Assembly (NCBI RefSeq): GCF_016756395.1
Contig: NZ_AP018365.1
Span: 434,001 to 498,000, forward strand
Direction: 5' to 3'
Length of the DNA: 64,000 nt
Source of the DNA: Streptomyces sp. SN-593
GTDB lineage: Bacteria > Actinomycetota > Actinomycetes > Streptomycetales > Streptomycetaceae
Each line of letters opens with the position of its first letter. Positions within the stretch are counted from its first letter, which is position 1. A program made the translations under genes and the position numbers. Below are positions 43,739 through 51,869 of the stretch, piece by piece. The notes beneath the pieces are model-generated. The model searched no databases. It was not told the origin of the DNA and was given only the letters and a program-made list of their open reading frames with translations.

Positions 43739-46279
43739 TCAGCGGGAGATCGCGACGACTGCCTCGTTCCCGGCGCCCGCGGTGACGGCCACGGAGAAGA
43801 TCCCCGTGGACGCCGTGTAGGTGACGGCCCCGACGCTGCCGGTGGTCGCGGTGACGGTCGGCTTGCTCGGCGCGTAGCCGTGCAGCGTGACCGGCGCCTC
43901 GCCGGCGGCGAAGGAGACGGTGGTGCGCACGGTCCCGTCGTCGCTGAGGTTCTTGATGCGCTTGTCGCCGTGCGCGACGAACTTGCCCGCGTCGCCGAGG
44001 AAGGCGATCCCGGACGGCCCGACCGGCGCCACCACCCAGTAGGTGCCGGTGGAGACGGTCGCCTTGACGCTGCCGCCGGCGGCGACGAGCGCGCCGGTGC
44101 CCGCGAAGTAGTCGTAGGCGTACGCCTGCCCGCCGACGCCGGCCTCGGCCAGCGTGAAGGAGGCGCTCTGGACCGGGCCGGTGGCGATCGTGCCCTGGGT
44201 CACGCCGAGCCAGTCGATGTTGCCGCCGCTGGCGCCGGTGACGGTGGCGCGCACGGTGTTGGCGCCCTTGGCGAGCTTCGCGGTCAGCCCGACGACGGTC
44301 CAGGTGGTCCACCATCCGGTCGAGGGGAACGACAGGGTCTGCGCGGCGGCGCCGTTGACCGAGACCGCCAGCGGGCGGTCGGTGAACGAGGCGTTGGCGT
44401 AGCGGAACTGGAGGGTGTAGGTGCCGGCCGCGGGCGCGGTCACCGTCCACTGGACGTAGTCGCCGGTGTCGTGCTGGAAGTCGGCGTAACCGCTGCCGGT
44501 GTAGCCGGAGTTGTCGGTGCCGACCGTCGCACCGGACAGGGTGGCGCTCTCGGCCTGGTAGACCTGCTGCGGGGCCGGGGTCTGGCGGGCGTAGGCGAAG
44601 ACGTAGCCGTAGCCGAGGCCGCCGGCGTGCTGGACGTGGGTGGTCGCCACCATCGCGGGCAGCTTCCCGGCCGCCTCGGCGACGTAGGTCGCGTCCGTGG
44701 GGACGATCGGCGAGTCCGGCTTGACGATGATCCCGTCGGCGCGGGCCACCTGGAAGAGGTTCTCGGCGTTGACCTTGCCCAGCGCGTCGCCGACGCCCAC
44801 CGGCCCCGCGGACAGGTTGGCCAGCAGCAGGTTGTTGGTCTCGCCGCTCATGAACACGTCGACCCAGGGCCAGATCCCCAGCGACGCGGCGAACTGCGAG
44901 TCGTACAGGAACATGTCCCACTTGGGCCTGTCGAAGCGGTCGTCGCTGACCCGGATCGTGGTGAGGTTCGGGTAGCGGACGCTTTGCAGGTAGTCGCGCG
45001 GCAGCGCCATGCAGTACTGGAGGTCCATGCCGTTGGCCGCCGCCTGGTGGGCCATGTTGTCGAAGAAGGCGTCGGCGTCGGTGAGGTTCTCGGCGGGCTT
45101 GGCGTTGTTGCACAGCCAGTCCTGCTCGTAGACCACGACGCCGCCCTCCTTGAGGTAGGCCATGATCTCCTGCCACCACCCCGGGTCGATGACCACGTTG
45201 CCGGAGAACGCGTAGTCGTCGTGGTACGGGCTGGACTTGTCCATCCACCGGGCGTGCGTGACCAGCGGCATGCCGAGGTCCTTGCGGAACGCGGCGAGGC
45301 CGTCGGGGAACAGTTCCGCGTCCGCCTCGTAGAGTGAGGTGCCGTCGGGCAGGTCGTTCCAGTCGCCGTTCGGGCCCTTGGGGTACCACCAGCTGTCGAG
45401 CTGCATGTAGCCCATCGGGATCTTCTGCGCGGCCCACTCGTCGCGCACCGCGAGGAGGGTGCCGGTGTAGCCCTTGGACGCGTCGAACTTGTAGTAGTAG
45501 TCGGCGCCGTTGTCGGTCCAGTAGCCCAGGGTGCTCAGCACGATGCCCGTGTCGTTGGCCGGCACCGTCTTGCCCGCGAGCGTGCGCACCGCGTTGCCCC
45601 AGGCGCGGTAGGCGGCGCCGACGCCGTCCTTCGTGGTCAGGATCGTCTTGCGGGTGTAGCCGGCCGGCAGGCTGCCGACGGCGCTGACCACGCCCGCCGC
45701 GATCGCCCCGCTGGACGCCTTGCTGGTCTGCGCCTCCTGGAAGTGGTCGGCGGCCGAGAGCACGAAGGTGTTGCCCGCGTCGTCGAAGAAGACCCACGGG
45801 CTGTCGGACGCGCCCGCGAAGGTGTTGAACTGGGGCCGCCCGAAGCAGTCGCTGTGGCTCAACTGGTGGGCCAGGGACGGGTAGGAGGTGAAGGTGGGGA
45901 AGGGCGAGGCGTTCGCCGCGGCCTTCACGTAGGTGTCGGTGAACACCACCGCGGAGGCGCTGTCGTAGACGCGGATGCCGCCCTTGCGGGCGCCCGACTG
46001 GAAGGTGAAGGTCGTCTCGGTGTACGTCCCGAGGGCGTCCGATCCGGAGGCGGTGGCGATGCCGGTGGCGGCGCCGACCGAACCGCCGAAGCTCCAGCCC
46101 AGCGCGCTCGCCGTGACCTTCCAGGCGCCCGACGCGCTCACCGTCCCGCTCAGGACGTGCGGCTTCGCCGCCGCGCCGTCGGCGCTCGCCCGCGCCACCC
46201 CGCCGGCCAGCGGCAGGGCCAGGGCGGCCGAGCCGACTCCGGCGGCCCTGATGAAGACGCGACGGCTGATTCCGGTCAT
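43739..46279 (-). CDS. Tat-exported putative glycoside hydrolase with CBM35-like domain
   Basis: An 846-residue secreted protein. The N-terminus has Ile-Ser-Arg-Arg-Val-Phe-Ile, a Tat signal, with cleavage near residue 33. The central 500 residues look like a TIM-barrel carbohydrate enzyme: Gln-Leu-Asp-Ser-Trp-Trp-Tyr-Pro-Lys-Gly, Thr-His-Ala-Arg-Trp-Met-Asp, Val-Ile-Asp-Pro-Gly-Trp-Trp, Glu-Gln-Asp-Trp-Leu-Cys, and Trp-Pro-Trp-Val-Asp-Val. This is reminiscent of GH31/GH36-type raffinose-synthase-like proteins, but I cannot assign a family. Residues about 573-697 are a CBM35/CBM6-like module (Tyr-Gln-Ala-Glu-Ser-Ala-Thr-Leu-Ser-Gly). ATG 46279 follows GAGGAG. Its upstream region carries an ACGTTGTAA half-site shared with the GH43 operator. 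Confidence 0.65.
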   Translation of the reverse strand: MTGISRRVFIRAAGVGSAALALPLAGGVARASADGAAAKPHVLSGTVSASGAWKVTASALGWSFGGSVGAATGIATASGSDALGTYTETTFTFQSGARKGGIRVYDSASAVVFTDTYVKAAANASPFPTFTSYPSLAHQLSHSDCFGRPQFNTFAGASDSPWVFFDDAGNTFVLSAADHFQEAQTSKASSGAIAAGVVSAVGSLPAGYTRKTILTTKDGVGAAYRAWGNAVRTLAGKTVPANDTGIVLSTLGYWTDNGADYYYKFDASKGYTGTLLAVRDEWAAQKIPMGYMQLDSWWYPKGPNGDWNDLPDGTSLYEADAELFPDGLAAFRKDLGMPLVTHARWMDKSSPYHDDYAFSGNVVIDPGWWQEIMAYLKEGGVVVYEQDWLCNNAKPAENLTDADAFFDNMAHQAAANGMDLQYCMALPRDYLQSVRYPNLTTIRVSDDRFDRPKWDMFLYDSQFAASLGIWPWVDVFMSGETNNLLLANLSAGPVGVGDALGKVNAENLFQVARADGIIVKPDSPIVPTDATYVAEAAGKLPAMVATTHVQHAGGLGYGYVFAYARQTPAPQQVYQAESATLSGATVGTDNSGYTGSGYADFQHDTGDYVQWTVTAPAAGTYTLQFRYANASFTDRPLAVSVNGAAAQTLSFPSTGWWTTWTVVGLTAKLAKGANTVRATVTGASGGNIDWLGVTQGTIATGPVQSASFTLAEAGVGGQAYAYDYFAGTGALVAAGGSVKATVSTGTYWVVAPVGPSGIAFLGDAGKFVAHGDKRIKNLSDDGTVRTTVSFAAGEAPVTLHGYAPSKPTVTATTGSVGAVTYTASTGIFSVAVTAGAGNEAVVAISR

Positions 46280-46769
46280 GGGGTGCTCCTCGTCTCGTTG
46301 CGGGGCAGCGACGTGCGCGCGGCGCGGAGGCAAGCGGCCGTGTTCGCTGAGGTGCTGAGGTTCGCTGAGGTGCTGGGGAAGTGCGCGTGACGGTGGTGCG
46401 CAGGTGAACGCCGCACAGAGGACGGCGGCGGTGCCCGTCCGGTACGGGGAGGCTGCGGCTCATCCCGGTGGGGGGATGACGCTCAGTGTGCAGCGGTGCG
46501 CGTTTTCAGGTCAAGACGCGCGACGAAGAAACACGGGCGACATCGGTTCACCCATGTGAAGAGGAAGCCGGAGAGTGTCCCTCTCCCACGTTGTAATCGC
46601 GCTCTCAACCCACTCAGGTTCATACTGTCGTTCGGCGTTCATGTACGCGACCGTTGTGGAGGCTCCTCCGCGGCCGCGCCGCCCCTCGCCCGCGCCGCGG
46701 CCCCCGGGATGCCGCGCCCCTTCCGTCCCGCCCGCACCACCCGGCGGTCACGGATCGTCACCTTGGACG
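46280..46769. promoter_or_regulatory. 490-base region upstream of the CBM35 protein gene
   Basis: No gene seen. It includes an unusually A-rich stretch (46500-46570), an inverted repeat GGAGAG-tgtcc-CTCTCC at 46570-46586 and, directly after it, ACGTTGTAA at 46588-46596. The nonamer is identical to part of the GH43 operator read on the minus strand. These are plausible sugar-responsive operator sites. Confidence 0.4.
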
Positions 46770-47807
46770 TCAGGGGGCGGTGCGGGCGAAGAAGGCGCGG
46801 ATCGCGGACCGGAGCAGGGCGTGCTGGGCCGCGTCGTCGGGGTGGTCGAAGTAGTGGCCGAACGGCATGACGTACAACTCCTTCGGCCCGGCGAGGTTGT
46901 TGAAGACCGCGAACTGGCCGGGCGGGGGGACGTACGCGTCGAAGAGGGCCGCACCGACGTGGACCGGGATGCGCAGGTGGCGGGCGGCGGTGGCCGCGTC
47001 GAAGTAGGCGACGACGTCCAGGACGGACGGGTCGCAGAGGTACCGCTCGCGCACGTGGGAACCGCTGCCCAGGCACTCCAGGCCGACCCGCAGGAGGTGG
47101 TTGCCGAAGCTCGGCACGGTGAGCTGGCCGGAGGTGAACCGCTCGTCCCACGGCAGCGCCAGCGCGCCGATGCCGCCGCCGAAACTGGTGCCCTGGAAGT
47201 CCAGCCGCAGGCTCCGGGTGGCCGGCACCAGTTCGTGCAGCGCCGTCACGGCGCACCACACGTCCGCGGCGCACCCGCCGTGCACGTACGTCCCGCGCGA
47301 CGCGATCCCCTGGAGGACGTGCGGAGTGCCGATGTCCGGCATCTCGCTGAGCGCGGGCAGCCCGCGCAGGCACGGCTGCACCGCCGCCACGCCGTCGATC
47401 GGCAGCCGCGGGTCCGGCGCCGCCCGGCCGCCGTAGCCGTGCGCCACCACCGCGGCGCGACTCGGCTCGGCGTCGGCCGGCAGCGTGAGCCAGCCGCCCA
47501 GCCGCACCCCGCCGAGCGAGGTGTAGCTGATCCGGTACGCCACCAGGGCGGGGCCGTCCGGGGCGCCGCCACCCGCGGACCCGTCGTCCGGGCCGGCGCC
47601 GCGCCGCCAGCCGTCGTCCAGGCGCTCCTCGATCCGCGCGTCCACCCGGACTTCGCGGCACCGCTCGTACAGGTCCCGCCAGAACGCGGCGAAGTCGTCG
47701 GGCTCGTTGTCCGGACCGGGCACCGCGGTGAGCGCGTCGAGGTCGTGGCCGTAGGTCGGGTCGAAGGGGTACGGGTGCGTTCGGGGCGGCATCGGGCGGC
47801 GCGCCAT
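46770..47807 (-). CDS. CE7-type acetyl xylan esterase / cephalosporin-C deacetylase-like
   Basis: A 345-residue alpha/beta hydrolase of carbohydrate esterase family 7, lacking a signal peptide and so probably cytoplasmic. Features are Pro-Asp-Asp-Phe-Ala-Ala-Phe-Trp near the N-terminus, Val-Val-Ala-His-Gly-Tyr-Gly-Gly for the oxyanion region, nucleophile elbow Gly-Thr-Ser-Phe-Gly-Gly-Gly, and C-terminal Gly-His-Tyr-Phe supplying the catalytic His. It would remove acetyl groups from imported xylo- or other oligosaccharides. ATG 47807 follows CGGAGAC. It is divergent from a second CE7-type gene, with a promoter and operator-like palindromes between them. Confidence 0.83.
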   Translation of the reverse strand: MARRPMPPRTHPYPFDPTYGHDLDALTAVPGPDNEPDDFAAFWRDLYERCREVRVDARIEERLDDGWRRGAGPDDGSAGGGAPDGPALVAYRISYTSLGGVRLGGWLTLPADAEPSRAAVVAHGYGGRAAPDPRLPIDGVAAVQPCLRGLPALSEMPDIGTPHVLQGIASRGTYVHGGCAADVWCAVTALHELVPATRSLRLDFQGTSFGGGIGALALPWDERFTSGQLTVPSFGNHLLRVGLECLGSGSHVRERYLCDPSVLDVVAYFDAATAARHLRIPVHVGAALFDAYVPPPGQFAVFNNLAGPKELYVMPFGHYFDHPDDAAQHALLRSAIRAFFARTAP

Positions 47808-47971
47808 CGGTGTCTCCGTGAGGGGTCGGGCGGCCCGGGCGGGCCGGCTGCGGCATGTCCGTCGGCGTCCCCGGCGGCTCCCGGGCAGACGCGTACCCGG
47901 CCGCTTCCGGCGGGTCGCCGCACCCCCGGGACGACCTCGCCGGCAGGCGGACGCCCCGCGGCACGCTGCCA

Positions 47972-47986
47972 GAAAGCGCACTCTCC
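47972..47986. promoter_or_regulatory. Secondary LacI-like operator half
   Basis: GAAAGCGCACTCTCC resembles the operator inside the promoter at 48027-48042 (GGAAAGCGCTTACTCC), sharing GAAAGCGC and the ACTC spacing. It may bind the same regulator and serve the minus-strand esterase gene. Confidence 0.35.
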
Positions 47987-48019
47987 ATGCAAACCCTCCC
48001 CGGCTTCTGGACTGCGCCA

Positions 48020-48048
48020 TTGACATGGAAAGCGCTTACTCCTAGCGT
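48020..48048 (+). promoter_or_regulatory. Promoter with LacI-type operator in its spacer
   Basis: TTGACA (48020-48025), a 17-base spacer and TAGCGT (48043-48048) form a near-ideal sigma-70-type promoter for the plus-strand CE7 operon. The spacer contains GGAAAGCGCTTACTCC with the palindromic core AAGCGCTT, a LacI-family operator type, so a bound repressor would block polymerase directly. It leaves about 170 bases of leader. Confidence 0.65.
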
Positions 48049-48224
48049 TCCGGGGCGGGCGCACCGCGCCCGGACCACCGCCTGCCCGAAGCCCGTCCGC
48101 CACCCGCCGCCGCGCCCGCGCGCCGCCCGTCCCGCCACCCGCCCGGAGCCGTCCGTCCGCGGTCGCCCTCCCCCGGGCGCCCGCCCCCGGACGCGTCGGC
48201 GCCGCACCCGACAGAGAGTCGCTG

Positions 48225-49241
48225 ATGCCCGCATTCGACCTGCCGCTGGAAGAACTCCGCCGGTACCGCCCCGAGCAGCCGGAGCCCGACGACTTCGACG
48301 CCTTCTGGACCGGCACCCTCGAAGAGGCCCGCGCGGTGCCCGTCGGGGCCCGCTTCGCCCCGTTCGAGGCGCCGTTGAGCGGGGTGGAGGTGTTCGACGC
48401 CACGTTCGCCGGGTACGGCGGCCACCCGGTGAAGGGCTGGCTGCTGCTGCCGGCGGGCGGCGAGGGTCCGCTGCCGGCGGTGGTGAAGTACATCGGCTAC
48501 AACGGCGGCCGCGGCCTGCCGCACGAGCACCTGCTGTGGCCCGCGGCCGGCTTCGCCTGCCTCGTGATGGACTCCCGCGGCCAGGGCAGCGGCGGCTCGG
48601 TCGGCGACACCCCGGACCCGGTGGGCAGCGCCCCCGCGCACCCCGGCCAGATGACCCGCGGGATCGGCGACCGGGACGGCTACTACTACCGGCGGCTGTT
48701 CACCGACGCAGTCCGCGCGGTGGAGGCGGTGCGCGCTCACCCGCGGGTGGACCCCTCCCGCGTCGCGGTGACCGGCGGCAGCCAGGGCGGCGGCATCACC
48801 CTGGCCGTGGCCGGACTGGTGCCCGGCCTCGCCGCGGTGGCGGTGGACGTGCCGTTCCTGTGCCACTTCCCGCGCGCCCTGCGCGTCGCCGGGAGCGGTC
48901 CGTACCGCGAGATCGCCGCCTACCTGCGCGCGCACCGCGATCACGTCGACGCCGCCTTCCGCACGCTGGCGTACTTCGACGGGGCCCACTTCGCCGCGCG
49001 CGCCACCGCGCCCGCGCTGTTCTCCGTCGCCCTGGAGGACACCACCTGCCCGCCCTCCACGGTCTTCGCGGCCTACAACTCCTACCGCGGCGCCGACAAG
49101 GCGATCGAGGTCTACCCGTTCAACGACCACGAGGGCGGCGGTCCCTTCCAGACGCTGCGCCAGCTCGAGTGGCTGCCGGCGCGGTGCGCGGGCCCGGCGA
49201 CGGCGGGCGTCGCGGTGACGGGGGCCGGCCGTGCGCACTGA
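48225..49241 (+). CDS. CE7-type acetyl xylan esterase
   Basis: A 338-residue CE7 alpha/beta hydrolase without signal peptide. It has Pro-Asp-Asp-Phe-Asp-Ala-Phe-Trp, Tyr-Ile-Gly-Tyr-Asn-Gly-Gly-Arg-Gly, Met-Asp-Ser-Arg-Gly-Gln-Gly, nucleophile elbow Gly-Gly-Ser-Gln-Gly-Gly-Gly, and a late Pro-Phe-Asn-Asp-His-Glu with the catalytic His. These are classical acetyl xylan esterase/cephalosporin-C deacetylase features, closer to the family core than the divergent paralogue. ATG 48225 begins the conserved domain; its ribosome binding site is weak (AGAGAG). Its end overlaps the GTG of the FAD oxidoreductase gene, so the two are translated together from the operator-controlled promoter. Confidence 0.88.
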   Translation: MPAFDLPLEELRRYRPEQPEPDDFDAFWTGTLEEARAVPVGARFAPFEAPLSGVEVFDATFAGYGGHPVKGWLLLPAGGEGPLPAVVKYIGYNGGRGLPHEHLLWPAAGFACLVMDSRGQGSGGSVGDTPDPVGSAPAHPGQMTRGIGDRDGYYYRRLFTDAVRAVEAVRAHPRVDPSRVAVTGGSQGGGITLAVAGLVPGLAAVAVDVPFLCHFPRALRVAGSGPYREIAAYLRAHRDHVDAAFRTLAYFDGAHFAARATAPALFSVALEDTTCPPSTVFAAYNSYRGADKAIEVYPFNDHEGGGPFQTLRQLEWLPARCAGPATAGVAVTGAGRAH

Positions 49242-51600
49242 AGAGCGTGACCACGACGTCGTGGTGGTCGGCGGCGGGCTGGCCGGGGTGTGCGCGGCGG
49301 TGGCCGCGGCGCGCCTGGGCCGCAGCGTGGCGCTGGTGCACAACCGGCCGGTGCTGGGCGGGAACTCCAGCAGCGAGGTGCGGGTGTGGGTGTGCGGGGC
49401 GACCGCGCACGGCGTGCACCGCTACGCGCGGGAGACCGGCATCATGGGCGAGCTGTACACCGAGAACCAGTACCGCAACCCCGAGGGCAACCCGCACTAC
49501 TGGGACCAGGTCGTCCTGGACGCGGTGCTGGCCGAGCCGCTGGTCGACCTGTACCTGAACACCGACGTGCGGGAGGTCGCGGCGGACGGGCCGCAGGAGG
49601 CGCGGACCGTGCGGTCCGTCACCGGGTGGACCATGGGCGCCGAGCGCACCACGGTCTTCCGTGCCGCCCAGTTCCTGGACTGCACCGGCGACGGCCTGGT
49701 CGGGCACCTGGCCGGCGCCCGCTACCGGATCGGCCGCGAGGCGCGCTCACAGTACGGCGAGAGCTGGGCCCCGGAGGTCGCCGACGAGGCGCTGCTGGGC
49801 TCCACGATCCTGTTCTCCACCAAGGACGCCGGCCGCCCGGTGAAGTTCGTCGCGCCCTCCTACGCCAAGGACCTGGCCACCACGCCGATCCTGCGCAACC
49901 GGGTGCTGCGCACCGGGGACAACGGCTGCGACTACTGGTGGATCGAGTGGGGCGGCGAGCTGGACACCGTCCACGACAACGAGCGCATCCGCGACGAACT
50001 CCAGTCGGTGGTCATGGGCGTGTGGGACCACATCAAGAACTCCGGCGAGTTCGACGCGGCGAACCTGACGCTGGAGTGGGCCGGGTCGCTGCCCGGCAAG
50101 CGCGAGTACCGGCGGTTCGTCGGCGACCACACGCTGACCCAGCAGGACATCCTCGGACAGCGGCAGTTCGCCGACCGCGTCGCCTTCGGCGGCTGGTCGG
50201 TGGACCTGCACCCGGTGCAGGGGATGTACGCCGAGGAGCCCGGCGCCCGCCAGCGGTACGCCGACGGGGTCTTCCACATCCCCCTGCGCTGCCTGTACTC
50301 CGCCAACGTCACCAACCTGCTGTTCGCCGGGCGGAACATCTCCGCGACCCACATCGCGTTCGGCGCCACCCGCGTCATGGCGACCTGCGCGACGCTCGGC
50401 GAGGCCGCCGGCACCGCCGCCGCGCTGTGCGCCGAGCACCGGCTCACCCCACGGGAACTCGCCCACGACCGCGCCGGCCTGGTCGCCCAGACGCTGCTGC
50501 GCCAGGACGCCTCGGTGATCGGCGTCCGCAACACCGACCCCGGCGACCTGGCCCGCGGCGCCCGGGTCACCGCCTCCTCCACCCAGGACGTCCTCGGCAC
50601 CCCGCGGGGCGGGGCGCGGGCGGACGGCGCCGCACCGGAGGGAGTGCGGCCGGAGGACGCCGGGGCGGACGGGGCGCGGGCGGAGGACGCCGGGGCGGAC
50701 GGGGCGCGGGCGGAACCGTACCCGCTCGCCCGGGACGTCGCGCTGCTGCTGCCGGCCGACCCCGCGCTGGACGCGGTGGAACTGCTGGCCCGCACGCGCG
50801 AACCCGGGGGCGCCGAGCTGACGGTGGAGCTGTGGGGCACCGGACTCCCGGAGAACGGGGTCCCCGCCGACCACCTGGCCACCGTCACGGTGCCGGTGCC
50901 GCCCGGCGGGCCGCACTGGGTCCGCGCGCGGTTCGACCACCGGCCGGCGCGGCCGCACAACGTCGTGGTCGTGGTCCGCGCCCGCCGGGACACGGACCTG
51001 TACCTGGGGGACGGGCGGGTGGACGGCGTGCTGTCGCTGCGCCGCCGGGCCGAGGGCGACGCAGCGGTGGACCACGACATCCCCGAGGAGGACGGGCAGA
51101 ACGTGCTGGAGTGGTCGGCCCGCGAGCTGCGCCGCCGCTCGTTCTGCTTCCACGCCGAGCCGCCCACCGCCGCGTTCGCGCCGGACCGCGCCGTCGGCGG
51201 CTACCAGCGGCCGTACGGCGGGCCCCAGATGTGGTCCTCGGCCGAGCTGGCCGATCCCGCGGACGCGGACGAGTGGCTCCAGTTGGAGTGGGACGGGCCC
51301 GTCGTCCTGCGCACCGTCCAGGTGGTGTTCGACGACGACGTGGACGAGTACCTCAACAACCTGCACCGGCACCGCACCCCGTTCGAGGTCATGCCGGAAC
51401 TCGTCAGGGACTACCGGGTGCTGGTGCGCGGCGAGGACGGGCGGTGGCGGACGGTGGAGACGGTCCGCGGCAACCGGCGCCGCCACCGCGTCCACCGCCT
51501 CGCCGAGCCGGTGCGGGCCGGCGCGCTGCGGATCGCGGTGGACGCCGTCCACGGCGCGCGGCACGCCCACGTGGTCGCGGTCCGCGCGTACGAGGAGTAG
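49231..51600 (+). CDS. FAD-dependent oxidoreductase (FAD_oxidored type) with C-terminal beta-sandwich
   Basis: A 789-residue protein. The N-terminal half is an FAD-binding oxidoreductase: Val-Val-Val-Val-Gly-Gly-Gly-Leu-Ala-Gly dinucleotide motif, Leu-Gly-Gly-Asn-Ser-Ser-Ser-Glu, Asp-Cys-Thr-Gly-Asp-Gly, and the closing Leu-Phe-Ala-Gly-Arg-Asn-Ile-Ser-Ala-Thr-His. This pattern belongs to a group often found with polysaccharide-utilisation genes, substrate unknown. Residues about 455-490 are a repeat-encoded low-complexity linker. The C-terminal half looks like beta-sandwich domains (Trp-Ser-Ser-Ala-Glu-Leu, Trp-Leu-Gln-Leu-Glu-Trp, Val-Val-Phe-Asp-Asp-Asp). No signal peptide. GTG 49231 overlaps the esterase stop by 11 bases. 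Confidence 0.83.
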   Translation: MRTEERDHDVVVVGGGLAGVCAAVAAARLGRSVALVHNRPVLGGNSSSEVRVWVCGATAHGVHRYARETGIMGELYTENQYRNPEGNPHYWDQVVLDAVLAEPLVDLYLNTDVREVAADGPQEARTVRSVTGWTMGAERTTVFRAAQFLDCTGDGLVGHLAGARYRIGREARSQYGESWAPEVADEALLGSTILFSTKDAGRPVKFVAPSYAKDLATTPILRNRVLRTGDNGCDYWWIEWGGELDTVHDNERIRDELQSVVMGVWDHIKNSGEFDAANLTLEWAGSLPGKREYRRFVGDHTLTQQDILGQRQFADRVAFGGWSVDLHPVQGMYAEEPGARQRYADGVFHIPLRCLYSANVTNLLFAGRNISATHIAFGATRVMATCATLGEAAGTAAALCAEHRLTPRELAHDRAGLVAQTLLRQDASVIGVRNTDPGDLARGARVTASSTQDVLGTPRGGARADGAAPEGVRPEDAGADGARAEDAGADGARAEPYPLARDVALLLPADPALDAVELLARTREPGGAELTVELWGTGLPENGVPADHLATVTVPVPPGGPHWVRARFDHRPARPHNVVVVVRARRDTDLYLGDGRVDGVLSLRRRAEGDAAVDHDIPEEDGQNVLEWSARELRRRSFCFHAEPPTAAFAPDRAVGGYQRPYGGPQMWSSAELADPADADEWLQLEWDGPVVLRTVQVVFDDDVDEYLNNLHRHRTPFEVMPELVRDYRVLVRGEDGRWRTVETVRGNRRRHRVHRLAEPVRAGALRIAVDAVHGARHAHVVAVRAYEE
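50651..50710 (+). repeat. Exact 30-base direct repeat inside the FAD oxidoreductase gene
   Basis: Two identical 30-base units (50651-50680 and 50681-50710) encode the Ala/Gly/Asp/Glu-rich linker between the catalytic half and the C-terminal domains. The unit is a multiple of three. Exact identity at every base suggests recent duplication by slippage. Confidence 0.85.
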
Positions 51601-51869
51601 GCGCGCACGAGGGGTCGGCGCGGACGGGTGCACCGGCGCGGAGGAGGGATCGGCGCGGACGGGAGGGGCCCGGGCGGCCGGCCCCGAGGCCGCGGTGGGC
51701 GAGGGCACCGAGCCGGCCGGCCGGGGCCGGCGGACCGGAGGCACGTACCGGGCGGCGCCCCCGGTCGCGGGAACCGGGGGCGCCACGGGCCCGTCTACGG
51801 CTGCGGCGGGAGCAGGCCCTAAGGTTCAGGGCAGAGCATCGCGGCTCGCCTACGGGAGACGGGGGACCC
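51601..51869. other. Gene-free gap before the YbjQ-like gene cluster
   Basis: A 269-base G-rich stretch with no gene seen. It contains two copies of GTCGGCGCGGACGGG or ATCGGCGCGGACGGG (near 51615 and 51650), possibly decayed repeats. CTACGGGAGACGGGGGACCC before the next start provides only a loose ribosome binding site. Confidence 0.3.
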
